A stretch of DNA of 26,337 bases. Source: an uncultured Oscillospiraceae bacterium (GTDB taxonomy: Bacteria; Bacillota; Clostridia; Oscillospirales; Acutalibacteraceae). Made by a program: the position numbers and the translations under genes. The stretch covers positions 1 to 26,337 of the forward strand of contig UQRS01000026.1 of NCBI GenBank assembly GCA_900543525.1, given 5' to 3'. Positions 1 to 7,171 of this stretch are shown here, in pieces; positions within the stretch are counted from its first letter, which is position 1; each line of letters starts with the position of its first letter. Under the pieces are notes generated by a model that had not been told where the DNA came from, made no database searches, and was given only the letters and a program-made list of their open reading frames with translations.

Positions 1-53
1 CCTGTGACCCTCTGCTTGTAAGGCAGATGCTCTCCCAGCTGAGCTATGCTCCC
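1..53 (-). tRNA. tRNA-Val (anticodon TAC), 3' part cut off by the window edge
   Basis: Reading the complement from 53 down gives acceptor GGGAGCA, TA, D-arm GCTC..GAGC, then an anticodon stem TCTGC/GCAGA around loop CTTACAA, so the anticodon is TAC (valine). The variable loop and the beginning of the T-arm (ACAGG) follow before the window ends. The T-loop and the 3' acceptor half lie outside the window. A separate promoter sits upstream at 112-140. Confidence 0.95.
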
Positions 54-111
54 CAATCAGCCTGTGCCGTCTCGATTTCTGTTTTCGATTACCTCACCGG
101 CGACGTTGATT

Positions 112-140
112 ATATTACCACAACTGGTTCCTGTTGTCAA
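112..140 (-). promoter_or_regulatory. Sigma-A promoter for the tRNA-Val
   Basis: On the minus strand there is a perfect -35 TTGACA (140-135), a 17-base spacer, and a -10 TAATAT (117-112, 4 of 6 consensus bases) preceded by TGTGG. It lies between the hslO stop codon and the tRNA, so the tRNA probably does not depend on read-through from hslO. The tRNA 5' end is about 50 bases past the predicted start site. Confidence 0.6.
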
Positions 141-157
141 CACCTAATTTTCATTTT

Positions 158-1030
158 TTATAAATTTTTTAGGGAGATCAAGTCGTCTTTGGAAAAACGA
201 TAGGTCTGATCGCAGAATTGACACTTCACCTCGGCCGTTTCCATCTCCTCCGCCATGGCGGCAAGCTCCTCTCTGCCCATGCTGATGAGGGCGCGCTCCA
301 CCCGCTCTCTGCTGCAATTGCAGCGATAGAAGGCCTCCTGCTCATAGAGCACCTCCACCTCGAACCCGTCGAGGGCAGCGGTCAAAATCTCCTGCGGGGT
401 TTTGCCCTCGGCCAGCAGGGCGCTGACCGGACGCATTTTGGCTACCGAAGCCTCCAGCAAGTCGATCGTATGGTCGTCGGCCGCCGGAAGCAGCTGAATA
501 ATATAGCCGCCGGCCGCCCGAACCGTCAGGTCCGGGTTCACCAGCACGCCAAGCGCGCACACGGTCGGAATCTGCTCGCTGACGGCATAATAGGCGGTGA
601 TATCCTCCGCCACCTCGCCCGAGGCAAAAGGCACCGAGCCGCTGTACGGCTCCTTGAGGCCGAGGTCCTTGACCACATAGAGCGTCCCCGTCTTTCCCAA
701 AGCGCCGGAAACGTCCAGCTTGCCCTTTTCGTTCAGCGGCAGCTCAACCACATTATTCTGCGCATAGCCGCGCACATTGCCGGTGCTGTCGGACACCGCC
801 AGGATAGAGCCGATCGGCCCGTCTCCCGCCATTTTAAGGGTGATGGAATCCTCCGCCCCTTTGAGCATATTGCCCATCATGGAGGCGGCGGTCAGCAGCC
901 GTCCCAACGCGGCGGTCACCACGGCCGAGGTTTTGTGAATCTCCTCCGCCCGGGCGACAATATCGGTTGAATCCAACGCCGTGGCCATGACCGCGCCGTC
1001 GGAGGTAATGCAGCGTATCAGTTTTCCCAT
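158..1030 (-). CDS. hslO: Hsp33 redox-regulated holdase chaperone
   Basis: Hsp33 is a cytosolic chaperone that zinc keeps inactive; oxidants such as HOCl or H2O2 oxidise its four zinc cysteines and switch on its holdase activity. All four cysteines are visible in this 290-residue protein: the CXC pair in YRCNCSRERV and the CXXC pair in VKCQFCDQTY near the C-terminus. The N-terminus (MGKLIRCITSDGAV) and the length of about 290 residues are typical of the family. An in-frame extension to 1120 exists, but the ATG at 1030 has AGAAGGG just upstream and matches the family start. It lies 70 bases after the methyltransferase gene on the same strand and is probably read in the same transcript. Confidence 0.95.
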   Translation of the reverse strand: MGKLIRCITSDGAVMATALDSTDIVARAEEIHKTSAVVTAALGRLLTAASMMGNMLKGAEDSITLKMAGDGPIGSILAVSDSTGNVRGYAQNNVVELPLNEKGKLDVSGALGKTGTLYVVKDLGLKEPYSGSVPFASGEVAEDITAYYAVSEQIPTVCALGVLVNPDLTVRAAGGYIIQLLPAADDHTIDLLEASVAKMRPVSALLAEGKTPQEILTAALDGFEVEVLYEQEAFYRCNCSRERVERALISMGREELAAMAEEMETAEVKCQFCDQTYRFSKDDLISLKNL

Positions 1031-1100
1031 AAAAATCCCTTCTTTAAAAAGCCTTCGAGGCCGCGCGCCTTTGCGGCATATTTTCCGGCACAGATAAAAG

Positions 1101-1847
1101 CTACCGCTTTTTTGCGGCAAAGGCCATCCGCTGGCAGTCCTCCTCCGGAGGCTGCTCGGTCATGTCGCCGAAGCAGGCAAGCAGCTCCATCCCGGCGGCG
1201 TCCAGCAGGCGGCCGAACGCCTCCGCGCTGTAGCCGTACTCCGTAAAGCTTTCCGAGTACCGGTCGTAGAGGCCGTCCTCCCCACAGCAGAAAAAATCGA
1301 GGGAGAGCAAAATATCCCCCTCCCCGATCAGGCTGTTCTGCCAGACGAGGTAAACCTCCTCGGTGTCGTAGACAAAGGTATTGTTCCCCAAAATCTCCCG
1401 CTGTTTGTAGAGGGTATTGGCGTCGAACAAAAAAATTCCGCCGTCCTCCAAATGCGCCGCCACGCGGGAAAAGGCCGCCTGCACACCCTCGGCGCCATCG
1501 AAATGATTGACGCTGTCAAGGCAGCAGATCGCGCCGTCGACGCTTTGCCCAAGCTCCAGCGCTTCGGCCGGCTGACAGACAAAAAAGACCTTGTCCTCCT
1601 GCTGCCGTTTGGCCTCCGCCTCGGTCAGCATCTCGGGCGAGAGGTCGACCCCGATCACCTCAATCCCGCGGCGAGCCATCTCGTAAGAAAAGCTGCCGGT
1701 TCCGCAGGCGAGGTCAAGCAGCCTCTCCGGGCGGCGGCCGCCAAACCGCTCAAACAGGCGGAGAAGATACTCCGTCCGCGCGCCGTAATCGACGTCGCAG
1801 ATCAGCCGGTCGTAAAACGCGGCGAACACTTCACTGTAGCCCGGCAT
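1101..1847 (-). CDS. Class I SAM-dependent methyltransferase
   Basis: This 248-residue cytosolic protein has the Rossmann-fold methyltransferase signature: motif I LLDLACGTGSFSYEMARRG binds S-adenosylmethionine, followed by the acidic end of beta-2 (VIGVDLSPEML) and the motif III region (GGIFLFDANT). The start MPGYSEVFAAFYDRL is typical of a family found next to yerC or hslO in Firmicutes, whose substrate I do not know. The start at 1847 was chosen because AAGGAA precedes it and the upstream gene's TAA ends only one base before the ATG, so translation is probably coupled. An earlier in-frame start would overlap yerC. Confidence 0.85.
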   Translation of the reverse strand: MPGYSEVFAAFYDRLICDVDYGARTEYLLRLFERFGGRRPERLLDLACGTGSFSYEMARRGIEVIGVDLSPEMLTEAEAKRQQEDKVFFVCQPAEALELGQSVDGAICCLDSVNHFDGAEGVQAAFSRVAAHLEDGGIFLFDANTLYKQREILGNNTFVYDTEEVYLVWQNSLIGEGDILLSLDFFCCGEDGLYDRYSESFTEYGYSAEAFGRLLDAAGMELLACFGDMTEQPPEEDCQRMAFAAKKR

Positions 1848-1848
1848 G

Positions 1849-2142
1849 TTATTCCTTATCCTCGCGCAGGCGGTCAAAAACCATCTGATACCCGTCGTTG
1901 CCGTAACTCAAAGAGCGGTTGACCCGGCTGATGGTCGCGGTAGAGGCGCCGGTTTTCTTTACAATATCGCTGTAAACGCACTTTTCGGTCAGCATCTGCG
2001 CCACCAGCAAGCGCTGTGCGATGGACTTGATCTCCTTCACGGTGCAGATATCCTCAAAAAAAGCATAGCACTCCTCCACATCCTTCAGGGTCAGGATGGC
2101 GTCAAAAAGCAGATCGGTGCTTTTATCCCGCAATTTATCCAA
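1849..2142 (-). CDS. YerC/YecD-family TrpR-like DNA-binding protein
   Basis: A small helical protein of 97 residues resembling the TrpR-like YerC family of Firmicutes. These have an all-alpha fold and a helix-turn-helix, seen here in YSDIVKKTGASTATISRV. The targets and ligand of the family are not well established; the TrpR relationship is structural and does not prove a tryptophan role. No ATG fits. The chosen TTG at 2142 has AGAAGGTG about seven bases upstream and gives the usual family length of about 100 residues; an open extension to 2283 runs back past the predicted promoter and is unlikely to be translated. First gene of the operon with the methyltransferase and probably hslO. Confidence 0.85.
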   Translation of the reverse strand: MDKLRDKSTDLLFDAILTLKDVEECYAFFEDICTVKEIKSIAQRLLVAQMLTEKCVYSDIVKKTGASTATISRVNRSLSYGNDGYQMVFDRLREDKE

Positions 2143-2245
2143 AAGACAACACCTTCTTTTTGTATTTGAAATTAGGAAATACCCGCCGCGAAAGGCAAAA
2201 ACAAAATCTGCTTCCTGCCATCCCTTCGGCGAAGGTCTTTTCTGC

Positions 2246-2274
2246 AGTTTAACACAATAAAACGGTAAAGTCAA
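2246..2274 (-). promoter_or_regulatory. Sigma-A promoter for the yerC-methyltransferase-hslO operon
   Basis: Minus-strand -35 TTGACT (2274-2269) and -10 TAAACT (2251-2246) with a 17-base spacer. The predicted transcript starts near 2239 and has a leader of about 100 bases. A short palindrome, CCTTCG-G-CGAAGG (2223-2235), falls at about +5 to +17 and could be an operator or a leader hairpin. Confidence 0.55.
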
Positions 2275-2303
2275 CAAAGGCAAAGAAATTTTGTCCCTGC
2301 CGC

Positions 2304-2332
2304 TTGTTCCGAGCGCGGTATTTTGCTATACT
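2304..2332 (+). promoter_or_regulatory. Weak sigma-A promoter for the fumarase beta-type gene
   Basis: Plus-strand TTGTTC (2304-2309), 17 bases, then TATACT (2327-2332). The -10 is good and the -35 is poor. It diverges from the yerC promoter. The rest of the 327-base gap between yerC and the fumarase gene (2143-2469) shows only these two promoters and long leaders; I see no RNA gene or conserved riboswitch in it. Confidence 0.45.
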
Positions 2333-2469
2333 GTTCATGAGAAAAGCGAAACCGCCCCAAAAACCGAGGCGGCGAAAAGATTTGATTTTTCCGCAGCATG
2401 CCCGGCGCACCTCTGCGCGCAGCGGAAAAAGGCATGCTATGGAAAGAGGAAAGGACGTAGGAAAAGCTT

Positions 2470-3000
2470 ATGGAACATATTTTAAATACAAGCGAGCTGC
2501 AAGAGAAAGCGGCCGAAATCCACGCCGGAGATCGGGTAATCCTCAGCGGGACGGTCTACACCGCCAGAGATGCGGCGCACAAAAAGCTGATCGCCCTGCT
2601 GGACGCCGGGGCGCCCCTCCCCTTTTCGCTGGAGGGCGCGGCCATCTACTATGCCGGACCGACCCCCGCGCCGGAGGGCCTCCCGATCGGGAGCTGCGGG
2701 CCGACCACCTCCAGCCGGATGGACCCTTACGCGCCGCGGCTGCTGGACCTGGGGCTGTCCTGCATGATCGGCAAGGGGCAGCGCAGCGCCTCCGTTTGTG
2801 AGGCTGTTGTGCGAAACAAAGCGGTCTACCTCTGCGCGATCGGCGGCGCCGGCGCGCTGGCAGCGAAGTGCATTTCCTCCTGCGAGGTGATCGCCTTTCC
2901 GGAGCTGGGGTGTGAGTCGGTGAAGCGGCTCGAATTTCAAAGCTTCCCCCTGATTGCGGCCATCGACTGTCACGGCGGCAATCTCTTTCAAAAAGGATAA
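2470..3000 (+). CDS. Class I fumarase / L-tartrate dehydratase-type beta subunit, without its partner
   Basis: The 176-residue protein matches the C-terminal (beta) domain of iron-sulfur class I hydro-lyases such as fumarase and L-tartrate dehydratase. Motifs visible in order: VILSGTVYTARDAAHKKL near residue 25, YAGPTPAP and GPTTSSRMDPYAP (residues about 60-90), MIGKG, CAIGGAGAL, and a C-terminal IDCHGGNLF. In two-component members the alpha subunit carries the 4Fe-4S cluster and the beta subunit completes the active site, interconverting fumarate and malate or similar. Usually alpha lies directly upstream; here the upstream neighbour is the divergent yerC and a terminator follows, so alpha must be elsewhere or absent. 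AGGAAAAGCTT precedes the ATG. Confidence 0.88.
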   Translation: MEHILNTSELQEKAAEIHAGDRVILSGTVYTARDAAHKKLIALLDAGAPLPFSLEGAAIYYAGPTPAPEGLPIGSCGPTTSSRMDPYAPRLLDLGLSCMIGKGQRSASVCEAVVRNKAVYLCAIGGAGALAAKCISSCEVIAFPELGCESVKRLEFQSFPLIAAIDCHGGNLFQKG

Positions 3001-3064
3001 GCGCGCCGCCGGGGTTTGAGGCGGCGGCACGGCATTTCAAAAAAATTGCCGCCGGGATTCTATA

Positions 3065-3111
3065 AAAAAAACACGCCATGTTCACTTTTTTTGAACAAGG
3101 CGTGTTTTTTT
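3065..3111. terminator. Strong bidirectional intrinsic terminator
   Basis: A long near-perfect hairpin: A-tract plus CACGCC pairs with GGCGTG plus a T-tract, and an inner TGTTCA/TGAACA stem closes the loop, with one A-A mismatch between the two stems. The T-run on the plus strand ends the fumarase beta transcript. The A-run provides a T-run on the minus strand, so it also serves the dockerin autolysin gene ending at 3215. Confidence 0.9.
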
Positions 3112-3214
3112 GATTTTACTTTTTCTCTCGCCAAAGCGGAGGGCGATAAAGGCCGCGAAACCGGCGGAGTCAAACCATGCCGCCCGGCGGCGTCCCATTT
3201 CGCCTCTCGCCGGC

Positions 3215-4903
3215 TCACCCAATCAGGATTTTCTGCCGCAGCGCCACCACGTCGGAGACGGTGAGCTTCCCGTCGCCGTCCAGATCTCCGCGGCGCAGCG
3301 TTCCTTCATCTGACAACTCCAGCAAAATCATCTGCCGCAGGGTCACCACATCCGACACGGTAATCTGACCGTCCCGGTTGAGGTCGCCGGGAATGGCCTC
3401 CCCCGGCTGGAGTGAGAGAATTTTCAGCTCCGCCTCGGTCAGGCGGGAAAGGTTGGTCACAAGCGCCTTCTGCTCGTCGGTCAGCACGTTGTAGCGCGCC
3501 CGCAGGGCAGAGACCGTCTCCGCGTGCGCGAGGGTGATCTCCCCCACCTCGGGCAGGGCGGCGATGTCCGCCTTCAGCAGGCGCGGCGCGACCGTGCCGC
3601 TGCCGCTCGGCTTGGCGCAGGGGGCTTCCGGCATGCCGGTATAAACCGGAATTTTAAAAACCAGCGCCGAGTCGAGAAAGCTGCTGTACGCCTTCTTCAG
3701 ATTATACGCCTCGGCCTGCGCCCCCTCGATATTGGACATGTACTGATGCCAGTAGAGGCCGGTCGCAGCGTCGTTCACCACGTCGAATTTTTTAAGATAG
3801 AGGGTATCCTGCCCCACGTCGATATACCCGTCGGCATAGTACTGCGCCGCGCCGACCAGCGATTTCAGCCGGGTGTTCCACGGCCGGCCGTAGGAATCCC
3901 CTCTGCCGCCGGCCGCCCACCAGAGGCCCCTCTCCACCGCGGACATGGTGTCGGTCGTATACGCGCCGATGTTGAGGTAGTTGTAAATCCCCTCATACCC
4001 GGAGACGCTCCCCGAGATGCAGCCGCCGCGGCCGTCGCTTCCCTGCTCCACCAGGATCATGGCGGCCAGGACGCAGGGGTTCACTCCCGCCTGCTGTCCG
4101 GCGTACAGAATCGCTTCAGCGTATGTAGAAAAGCCGTCCTCCGGGAACGGGGCGTCCAGAAAAGTGCCGGACACCGCGCGCTGCACCGCCTCCAGCGTAT
4201 GGTAGGCGCTGTCAAAGGCGTGGGTCGCAAAAAGAAAAATTTCCGAAGCGTCCAGAAAATTGCGCGGGTCGAGGTAATAGGCCACAATCTCCTCCGAGGC
4301 GGCGACCCAGCTTGCGCCGTCCATCGGCGTCCACACGCCGGTCGCCGGATCGTACGCCTTTGGCGCAACCGATTTCCAGGAATCCGGCCGCAGGTAGGAG
4401 ACCATGTTCACCCCGCATTTCTGCTCGTTTTGCAAGACCTCCGTCCAGGAGGGGGCGATGTGCTGCGCCTCAAACACCCAGTTCGGGTAGGCCGCGTGCA
4501 GCGCACGCAGCGCCGGGCGATAGCTCTCCGGGAAGCCCTGCTTGTCCAAGCTTGTTTCAAAATCCTCCTCCGTGCTGCCGTCGTCAAAGCTGCCGGTGAT
4601 GGAAACATAGTCGGAATGGACATAGCCGGTTTTTCGCCCGCCGTCCTTATCGTAATAGACGGCGTACCACTTTGCCCCCTCCAGCGTGTAGTAGGTTCCG
4701 GTGACATACACCGTCTGCCCCGGCGGAAGGGTGTCCACCACGCCGTAGTTGGTGCCTGCACCGCTGCGGACATTCAGGACGCTGTCGACCTGCACACGGC
4801 CGGTCAAAACCTCCTTCGCCAGGGCGGCCGACGGGAGGAAGAGCATCAGCAGCATGGACAGGCAGAGCAAACAAACGGCAAAACGCCGGACTAAAATTTT
4901 CAC
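3215..4903 (-). CDS. Secreted SH3b / glucosaminidase-like / dockerin protein (putative autolysin)
   Basis: A 562-residue exported protein. Visible in order: signal peptide 1-29 ending ALA-KE; a bacterial SH3 domain at about 33-104 (LNVRSGAGTNYGVVDTLPPG); a region at about 130-410 resembling GH73-type N-acetylglucosaminidases, with AAMILVEQGSDGRGG placing the candidate catalytic Glu at 286 and YNYLNIGA following; a helical linker at about 445-497 with the Gram-positive surface repeat pattern (ARYNVLTDEQKALV); and a type I dockerin at 506-562 with two calcium loops, DLNRDGQITVSD and DLDGDGKLTVSD. It probably cleaves peptidoglycan glycan strands while docked to a cohesin protein. GTG at 4903 was chosen because AAGGAG lies 10 bases upstream; the in-frame extension to 4936 runs through that site. 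No cohesin gene is in the window. Confidence 0.85.
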   Translation of the reverse strand: MKILVRRFAVCLLCLSMLLMLFLPSAALAKEVLTGRVQVDSVLNVRSGAGTNYGVVDTLPPGQTVYVTGTYYTLEGAKWYAVYYDKDGGRKTGYVHSDYVSITGSFDDGSTEEDFETSLDKQGFPESYRPALRALHAAYPNWVFEAQHIAPSWTEVLQNEQKCGVNMVSYLRPDSWKSVAPKAYDPATGVWTPMDGASWVAASEEIVAYYLDPRNFLDASEIFLFATHAFDSAYHTLEAVQRAVSGTFLDAPFPEDGFSTYAEAILYAGQQAGVNPCVLAAMILVEQGSDGRGGCISGSVSGYEGIYNYLNIGAYTTDTMSAVERGLWWAAGGRGDSYGRPWNTRLKSLVGAAQYYADGYIDVGQDTLYLKKFDVVNDAATGLYWHQYMSNIEGAQAEAYNLKKAYSSFLDSALVFKIPVYTGMPEAPCAKPSGSGTVAPRLLKADIAALPEVGEITLAHAETVSALRARYNVLTDEQKALVTNLSRLTEAELKILSLQPGEAIPGDLNRDGQITVSDVVTLRQMILLELSDEGTLRRGDLDGDGKLTVSDVVALRQKILIG

Positions 4904-4960
4904 GGTATGCACACTCCTTAAAATATGTTTTGGCAAAAGCCTTATTTTTCCTTAAAATTT

Positions 4961-4989
4961 ATTATATGGGAGAAACGCACCCCTGTCAA
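4961..4989 (-). promoter_or_regulatory. Perfect-consensus sigma-A promoter for the dockerin autolysin
   Basis: Minus-strand TTGACA (4989-4984), 17-base spacer, TATAAT (4966-4961). Every base of both boxes matches consensus. The transcript should start near 4954, giving a leader of about 50 bases ending in AAGGAG before the GTG start at 4903. Confidence 0.85.
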
Positions 4990-5116
4990 CGGCAAAACCG
5001 GATATAGAAATAATCTCCTCTCCCCGGATGTTTTGCAGTGTCCCGCCTCTGGATAAGGCGGCTGCGGCCGAGGCCCCGCCGCCGATACTCCGGAGCACGC
5101 CGCTTTTTTTCGCTGC

Positions 5117-5142
5117 AAAAAGGCCGGCGCGCCGCCTTTTTT
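5117..5142. terminator. Intrinsic terminator hairpin, second of a tandem pair
   Basis: AAAAAGGC and GCCTTTTT flank a GC-rich loop that contains GGCGCGCC. T-runs are available on both strands. It lies after the lipoprotein gene's own terminator and probably acts as a back-up insulating the autolysin promoter from upstream leftward transcription. The rest of 4990-5116 is GC-rich with no gene I can support. Confidence 0.6.
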
Positions 5143-5161
5143 ATACCCTTATCAAAATAAA

Positions 5162-5193
5162 AAAAGCGCCCTCCGAAAAAAGAGAGCACTTTT
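5162..5193 (-). terminator. Intrinsic terminator of the lipoprotein gene
   Basis: On the minus strand AAAAGTGCTCTC pairs with GAGGGCGCTTTT across a loop containing TTTTTT. This is a 12-pair stem with two G-U wobbles that runs into a T-tract. It starts 12 bases after the stop codon at 5205. Confidence 0.75.
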
Positions 5194-5204
5194 CGCCTTC
5201 TATC

Positions 5205-5759
5205 TTACTGCGCGTCGACCATCAGGGAGCCGGCAATCTTTTTCACCAGTTCTTTTCCGCACAAATCCTGCCAGTCAATCAGCTTGATTTCGGTAAATTC
5301 GTTCGGGCGGAGGGTCAGGTAGTATTTCGGCTGTCCTTCCGTCCCGAGGTTGTATACCTCCCGCCCATACACGGCGCCGTTGTTCAGCCCGACGCTGAAC
5401 ATGGCCGAGTCGGCCGGAACGGTAACGTTGTCGAAAATCTCTTCAACCGAGTGGGACAAAGCCCCCTCCGTATAAGGTGCGACCCAGCCGACAAGATAAA
5501 GCTCTCCCCCGGGGAGCTGCACCTCTTCCAGGTCGTCGATTTCATAAGAGGCAAAGAAGATAAAGTCATCCACCCGGGAGCAGATCCACTCCTCCGGAAC
5601 ATAGAATGTGGCGCGCCCTACCTCCGCCACGCCGGAGGTCAGGCGTTCGCCCCCGATATCGTCGCAGTATATCCCGGCCCAGTCGTTATAAGTGCGGGTG
5701 CACCCGCCAAGCAGCAGACACAGTGTCAGCAGGACGCACAGCAGCATTTTCCTGTTCAT
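5205..5759 (-). CDS. Small membrane lipoprotein of unknown function
   Basis: The 184-residue protein has a classic lipoprotein signal: MNRK, a hydrophobic stretch, then lipobox LLGGC with the acylated cysteine near residue 20, so it should sit on the outer face of the cytoplasmic membrane. The mature part is acidic and mixed alpha/beta in appearance, with EEWICSRVDDFIFFASYEID and YYLTLRPNEFTEIKL; I recognise no family. The ATG at 5757-5759 is preceded by a G-rich ribosome site (GGGGGAATATC). It lies 58 bases after the DUF1836 gene with no clear promoter between, so it may share that transcript, and it ends at tandem terminators. Confidence 0.75.
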   Translation of the reverse strand: MNRKMLLCVLLTLCLLLGGCTRTYNDWAGIYCDDIGGERLTSGVAEVGRATFYVPEEWICSRVDDFIFFASYEIDDLEEVQLPGGELYLVGWVAPYTEGALSHSVEEIFDNVTVPADSAMFSVGLNNGAVYGREVYNLGTEGQPKYYLTLRPNEFTEIKLIDWQDLCGKELVKKIAGSLMVDAQ

Positions 5760-5817
5760 GATATTCCCCCTGTCCGAAAGCCCCGCAAGAGCCTTCTTTT
5801 TTTAAAAAGCAGCCGGT

Positions 5818-6348
5818 TTATTCCGCCGCGTCCAGCGAGAGGAGCCGCTGCTCCAGATAGACGCGGTGGGCGAAGGAGAGCGCCGCCGCGCGGAGGAGGC
5901 GTATGCTGTCCGCCTCTCCCTTTTTTGGGGGAGGCAGGCTGTCGTCGTCGGAGAAGGCGGTAGACAGCGCGGCCTCAACCTCCCCACAGAAGCGGTTGTA
6001 AGCCGACTCCACCGGCCAAAATTGCCGCTGCAAATCGAGCAGCCGCTGAATCTGCGCGATGCTGAGCACTTTTTTAAGAATGCATATGCAAAGCAGATAT
6101 GCGACATGCTCCCTTGTATACCGCTTGTTCTGCGGCGGCGGAAGGACCTTCTGCTTAACATAATTATTCACCATGGAGGGGCTTAATATTTTCTCACTTT
6201 CCCCCGACGCAAAAACCGAGAGGCTGTTTTCGACAATGCTGATCACCTGATCCATGTAAAGCGGGATGTCGGGCAGCGCGTCAAAACGAACGCAGCGAAA
6301 ATCCTGAATTTCTCTCGCGCGGGTGGCGAAATCGGTTGCCTTGTCCAT
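5818..6348 (-). CDS. DUF1836 family protein, MerR-like DNA-binding candidate
   Basis: The 176-residue protein matches DUF1836, a Firmicute family. The centre (about residues 55-100) reads like a MerR-type winged helix: SPSMVNNYVKQKVLPPP, then KRYTREHVAYLLCICILKK and LSIAQIQRLL, a pattern that usually binds DNA. No ligand domain is recognisable. ATG at 6348 (MDKATDF) was preferred to a TTG six bases earlier because of its spacing from GGAGGGGG. It follows the last glycosyltransferase gene by only 31 bases and may be read by the same long transcript, but whether it regulates the polysaccharide is inference. Confidence 0.82.
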   Translation of the reverse strand: MDKATDFATRAREIQDFRCVRFDALPDIPLYMDQVISIVENSLSVFASGESEKILSPSMVNNYVKQKVLPPPQNKRYTREHVAYLLCICILKKVLSIAQIQRLLDLQRQFWPVESAYNRFCGEVEAALSTAFSDDDSLPPPKKGEADSIRLLRAAALSFAHRVYLEQRLLSLDAAE

Positions 6349-6379
6349 ATCCAAGCCCCCTCCAAAAAAGGACTAAATC

Positions 6380-7171
6380 TTAAACCCTTCTGCGTTTTTG
6401 CTGCCTTTTCTCCTCCCGCAGTTTGCCGCGGTACTTCCGGATGGAGTCCAGATGAATCCGCAAAAACTTCAGGCTCTTGCCAGAGGCACGCGCCCACCTG
6501 TGCTCGGCCGAAACACCGGGATAGAAAATCAGCTTGCCGTATTCAGCTGCCCTGCGGCTGAGATCGGCATCCTCCAGATACATGAAAAAGCGTTCGTCGA
6601 AGCCGCCGAGATCACGAAAAGCCGCGGTTCGTAAAAGCATAAAGCAGCCTGTGCAGAACTCGATTTCGGTGGGTTCTGTGAAGACCTCGTTCGCGCGGGT
6701 GTAGATGTCCCGATACTTCTGAAACGGAGGGAAGAAACGCCCCAGCCGCCCCAGGAACATGTATTGCAGTTTGGGCAGCCGCTTCGGCAGCTTCTGCTCG
6801 CTGCCGTCGGGATTGAGAATCCGCGGCGTCGCCAGCACGCAGTCGGGATGGCCGTCCAGATAGGCGATCAGGGGAGAAAAAACATCCTCCACCAGGCGGA
6901 TGTCCGGGTTGATGACCGCGTGATAGCGGGAGTCCAGATAGGGCATCACCTGATTGTGCCCGTGGCCGAAGCCGGCATTCTCCCCGCTGCGGATCACGCG
7001 GACGGCCGGGTATTTTTCCTCTACCAAATCGGCGGTTTTGTCGGTCGAGCAGTTGTCGACGACGTACACCTGAAAGGAAATCCCGGAGGTCCAGGCAAAA
7101 ATGCTGTCCAAAAGCGTGCCGATCTCATCCCGGCTGTTATACGTCACGACGCAGATGCTTAAATCCGTCAT
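6380..7171 (-). CDS. Family 2 glycosyltransferase, rhamnosyltransferase-like
   Basis: A 263-residue GT-A fold enzyme, probably using a nucleotide sugar (likely dTDP-rhamnose given the operon) to extend a lipid-linked glycan on the cytoplasmic side of the membrane. It shows the GT2 pattern: MTDLSICVVTYNSRDEI, the nucleotide-binding VVDNCSTDKT, the GFGHGHNQ motif common in WbbL/RfbF-type rhamnosyltransferases, INPDI, and an ED motif (MYLEDADLSRR) carrying the candidate catalytic base. The basic C-terminus (about 20 Lys/Arg-rich residues) may touch the membrane. Start 7171 overlaps the upstream stop as ATGA. An open extension to 7303 lies inside the upstream gene and is not used. Confidence 0.9.
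   Translation of the reverse strand: MTDLSICVVTYNSRDEIGTLLDSIFAWTSGISFQVYVVDNCSTDKTADLVEEKYPAVRVIRSGENAGFGHGHNQVMPYLDSRYHAVINPDIRLVEDVFSPLIAYLDGHPDCVLATPRILNPDGSEQKLPKRLPKLQYMFLGRLGRFFPPFQKYRDIYTRANEVFTEPTEIEFCTGCFMLLRTAAFRDLGGFDERFFMYLEDADLSRRAAEYGKLIFYPGVSAEHRWARASGKSLKFLRIHLDSIRKYRGKLREEKRQQKRRRV

Noticed and set aside
2304..2801. Plus-strand open frame overlapping the fumarase beta gene
   Set aside because: It starts inside the predicted promoter, is very Arg/Gly/Pro-rich, and overlaps a gene with full family motifs in another frame.
3002..3024. GCCGCC/GGCGGC hairpin just after the fumarase beta stop
   Set aside because: It has no following T-tract and is typical GC-rich noise; the real terminator is at 3065-3111.
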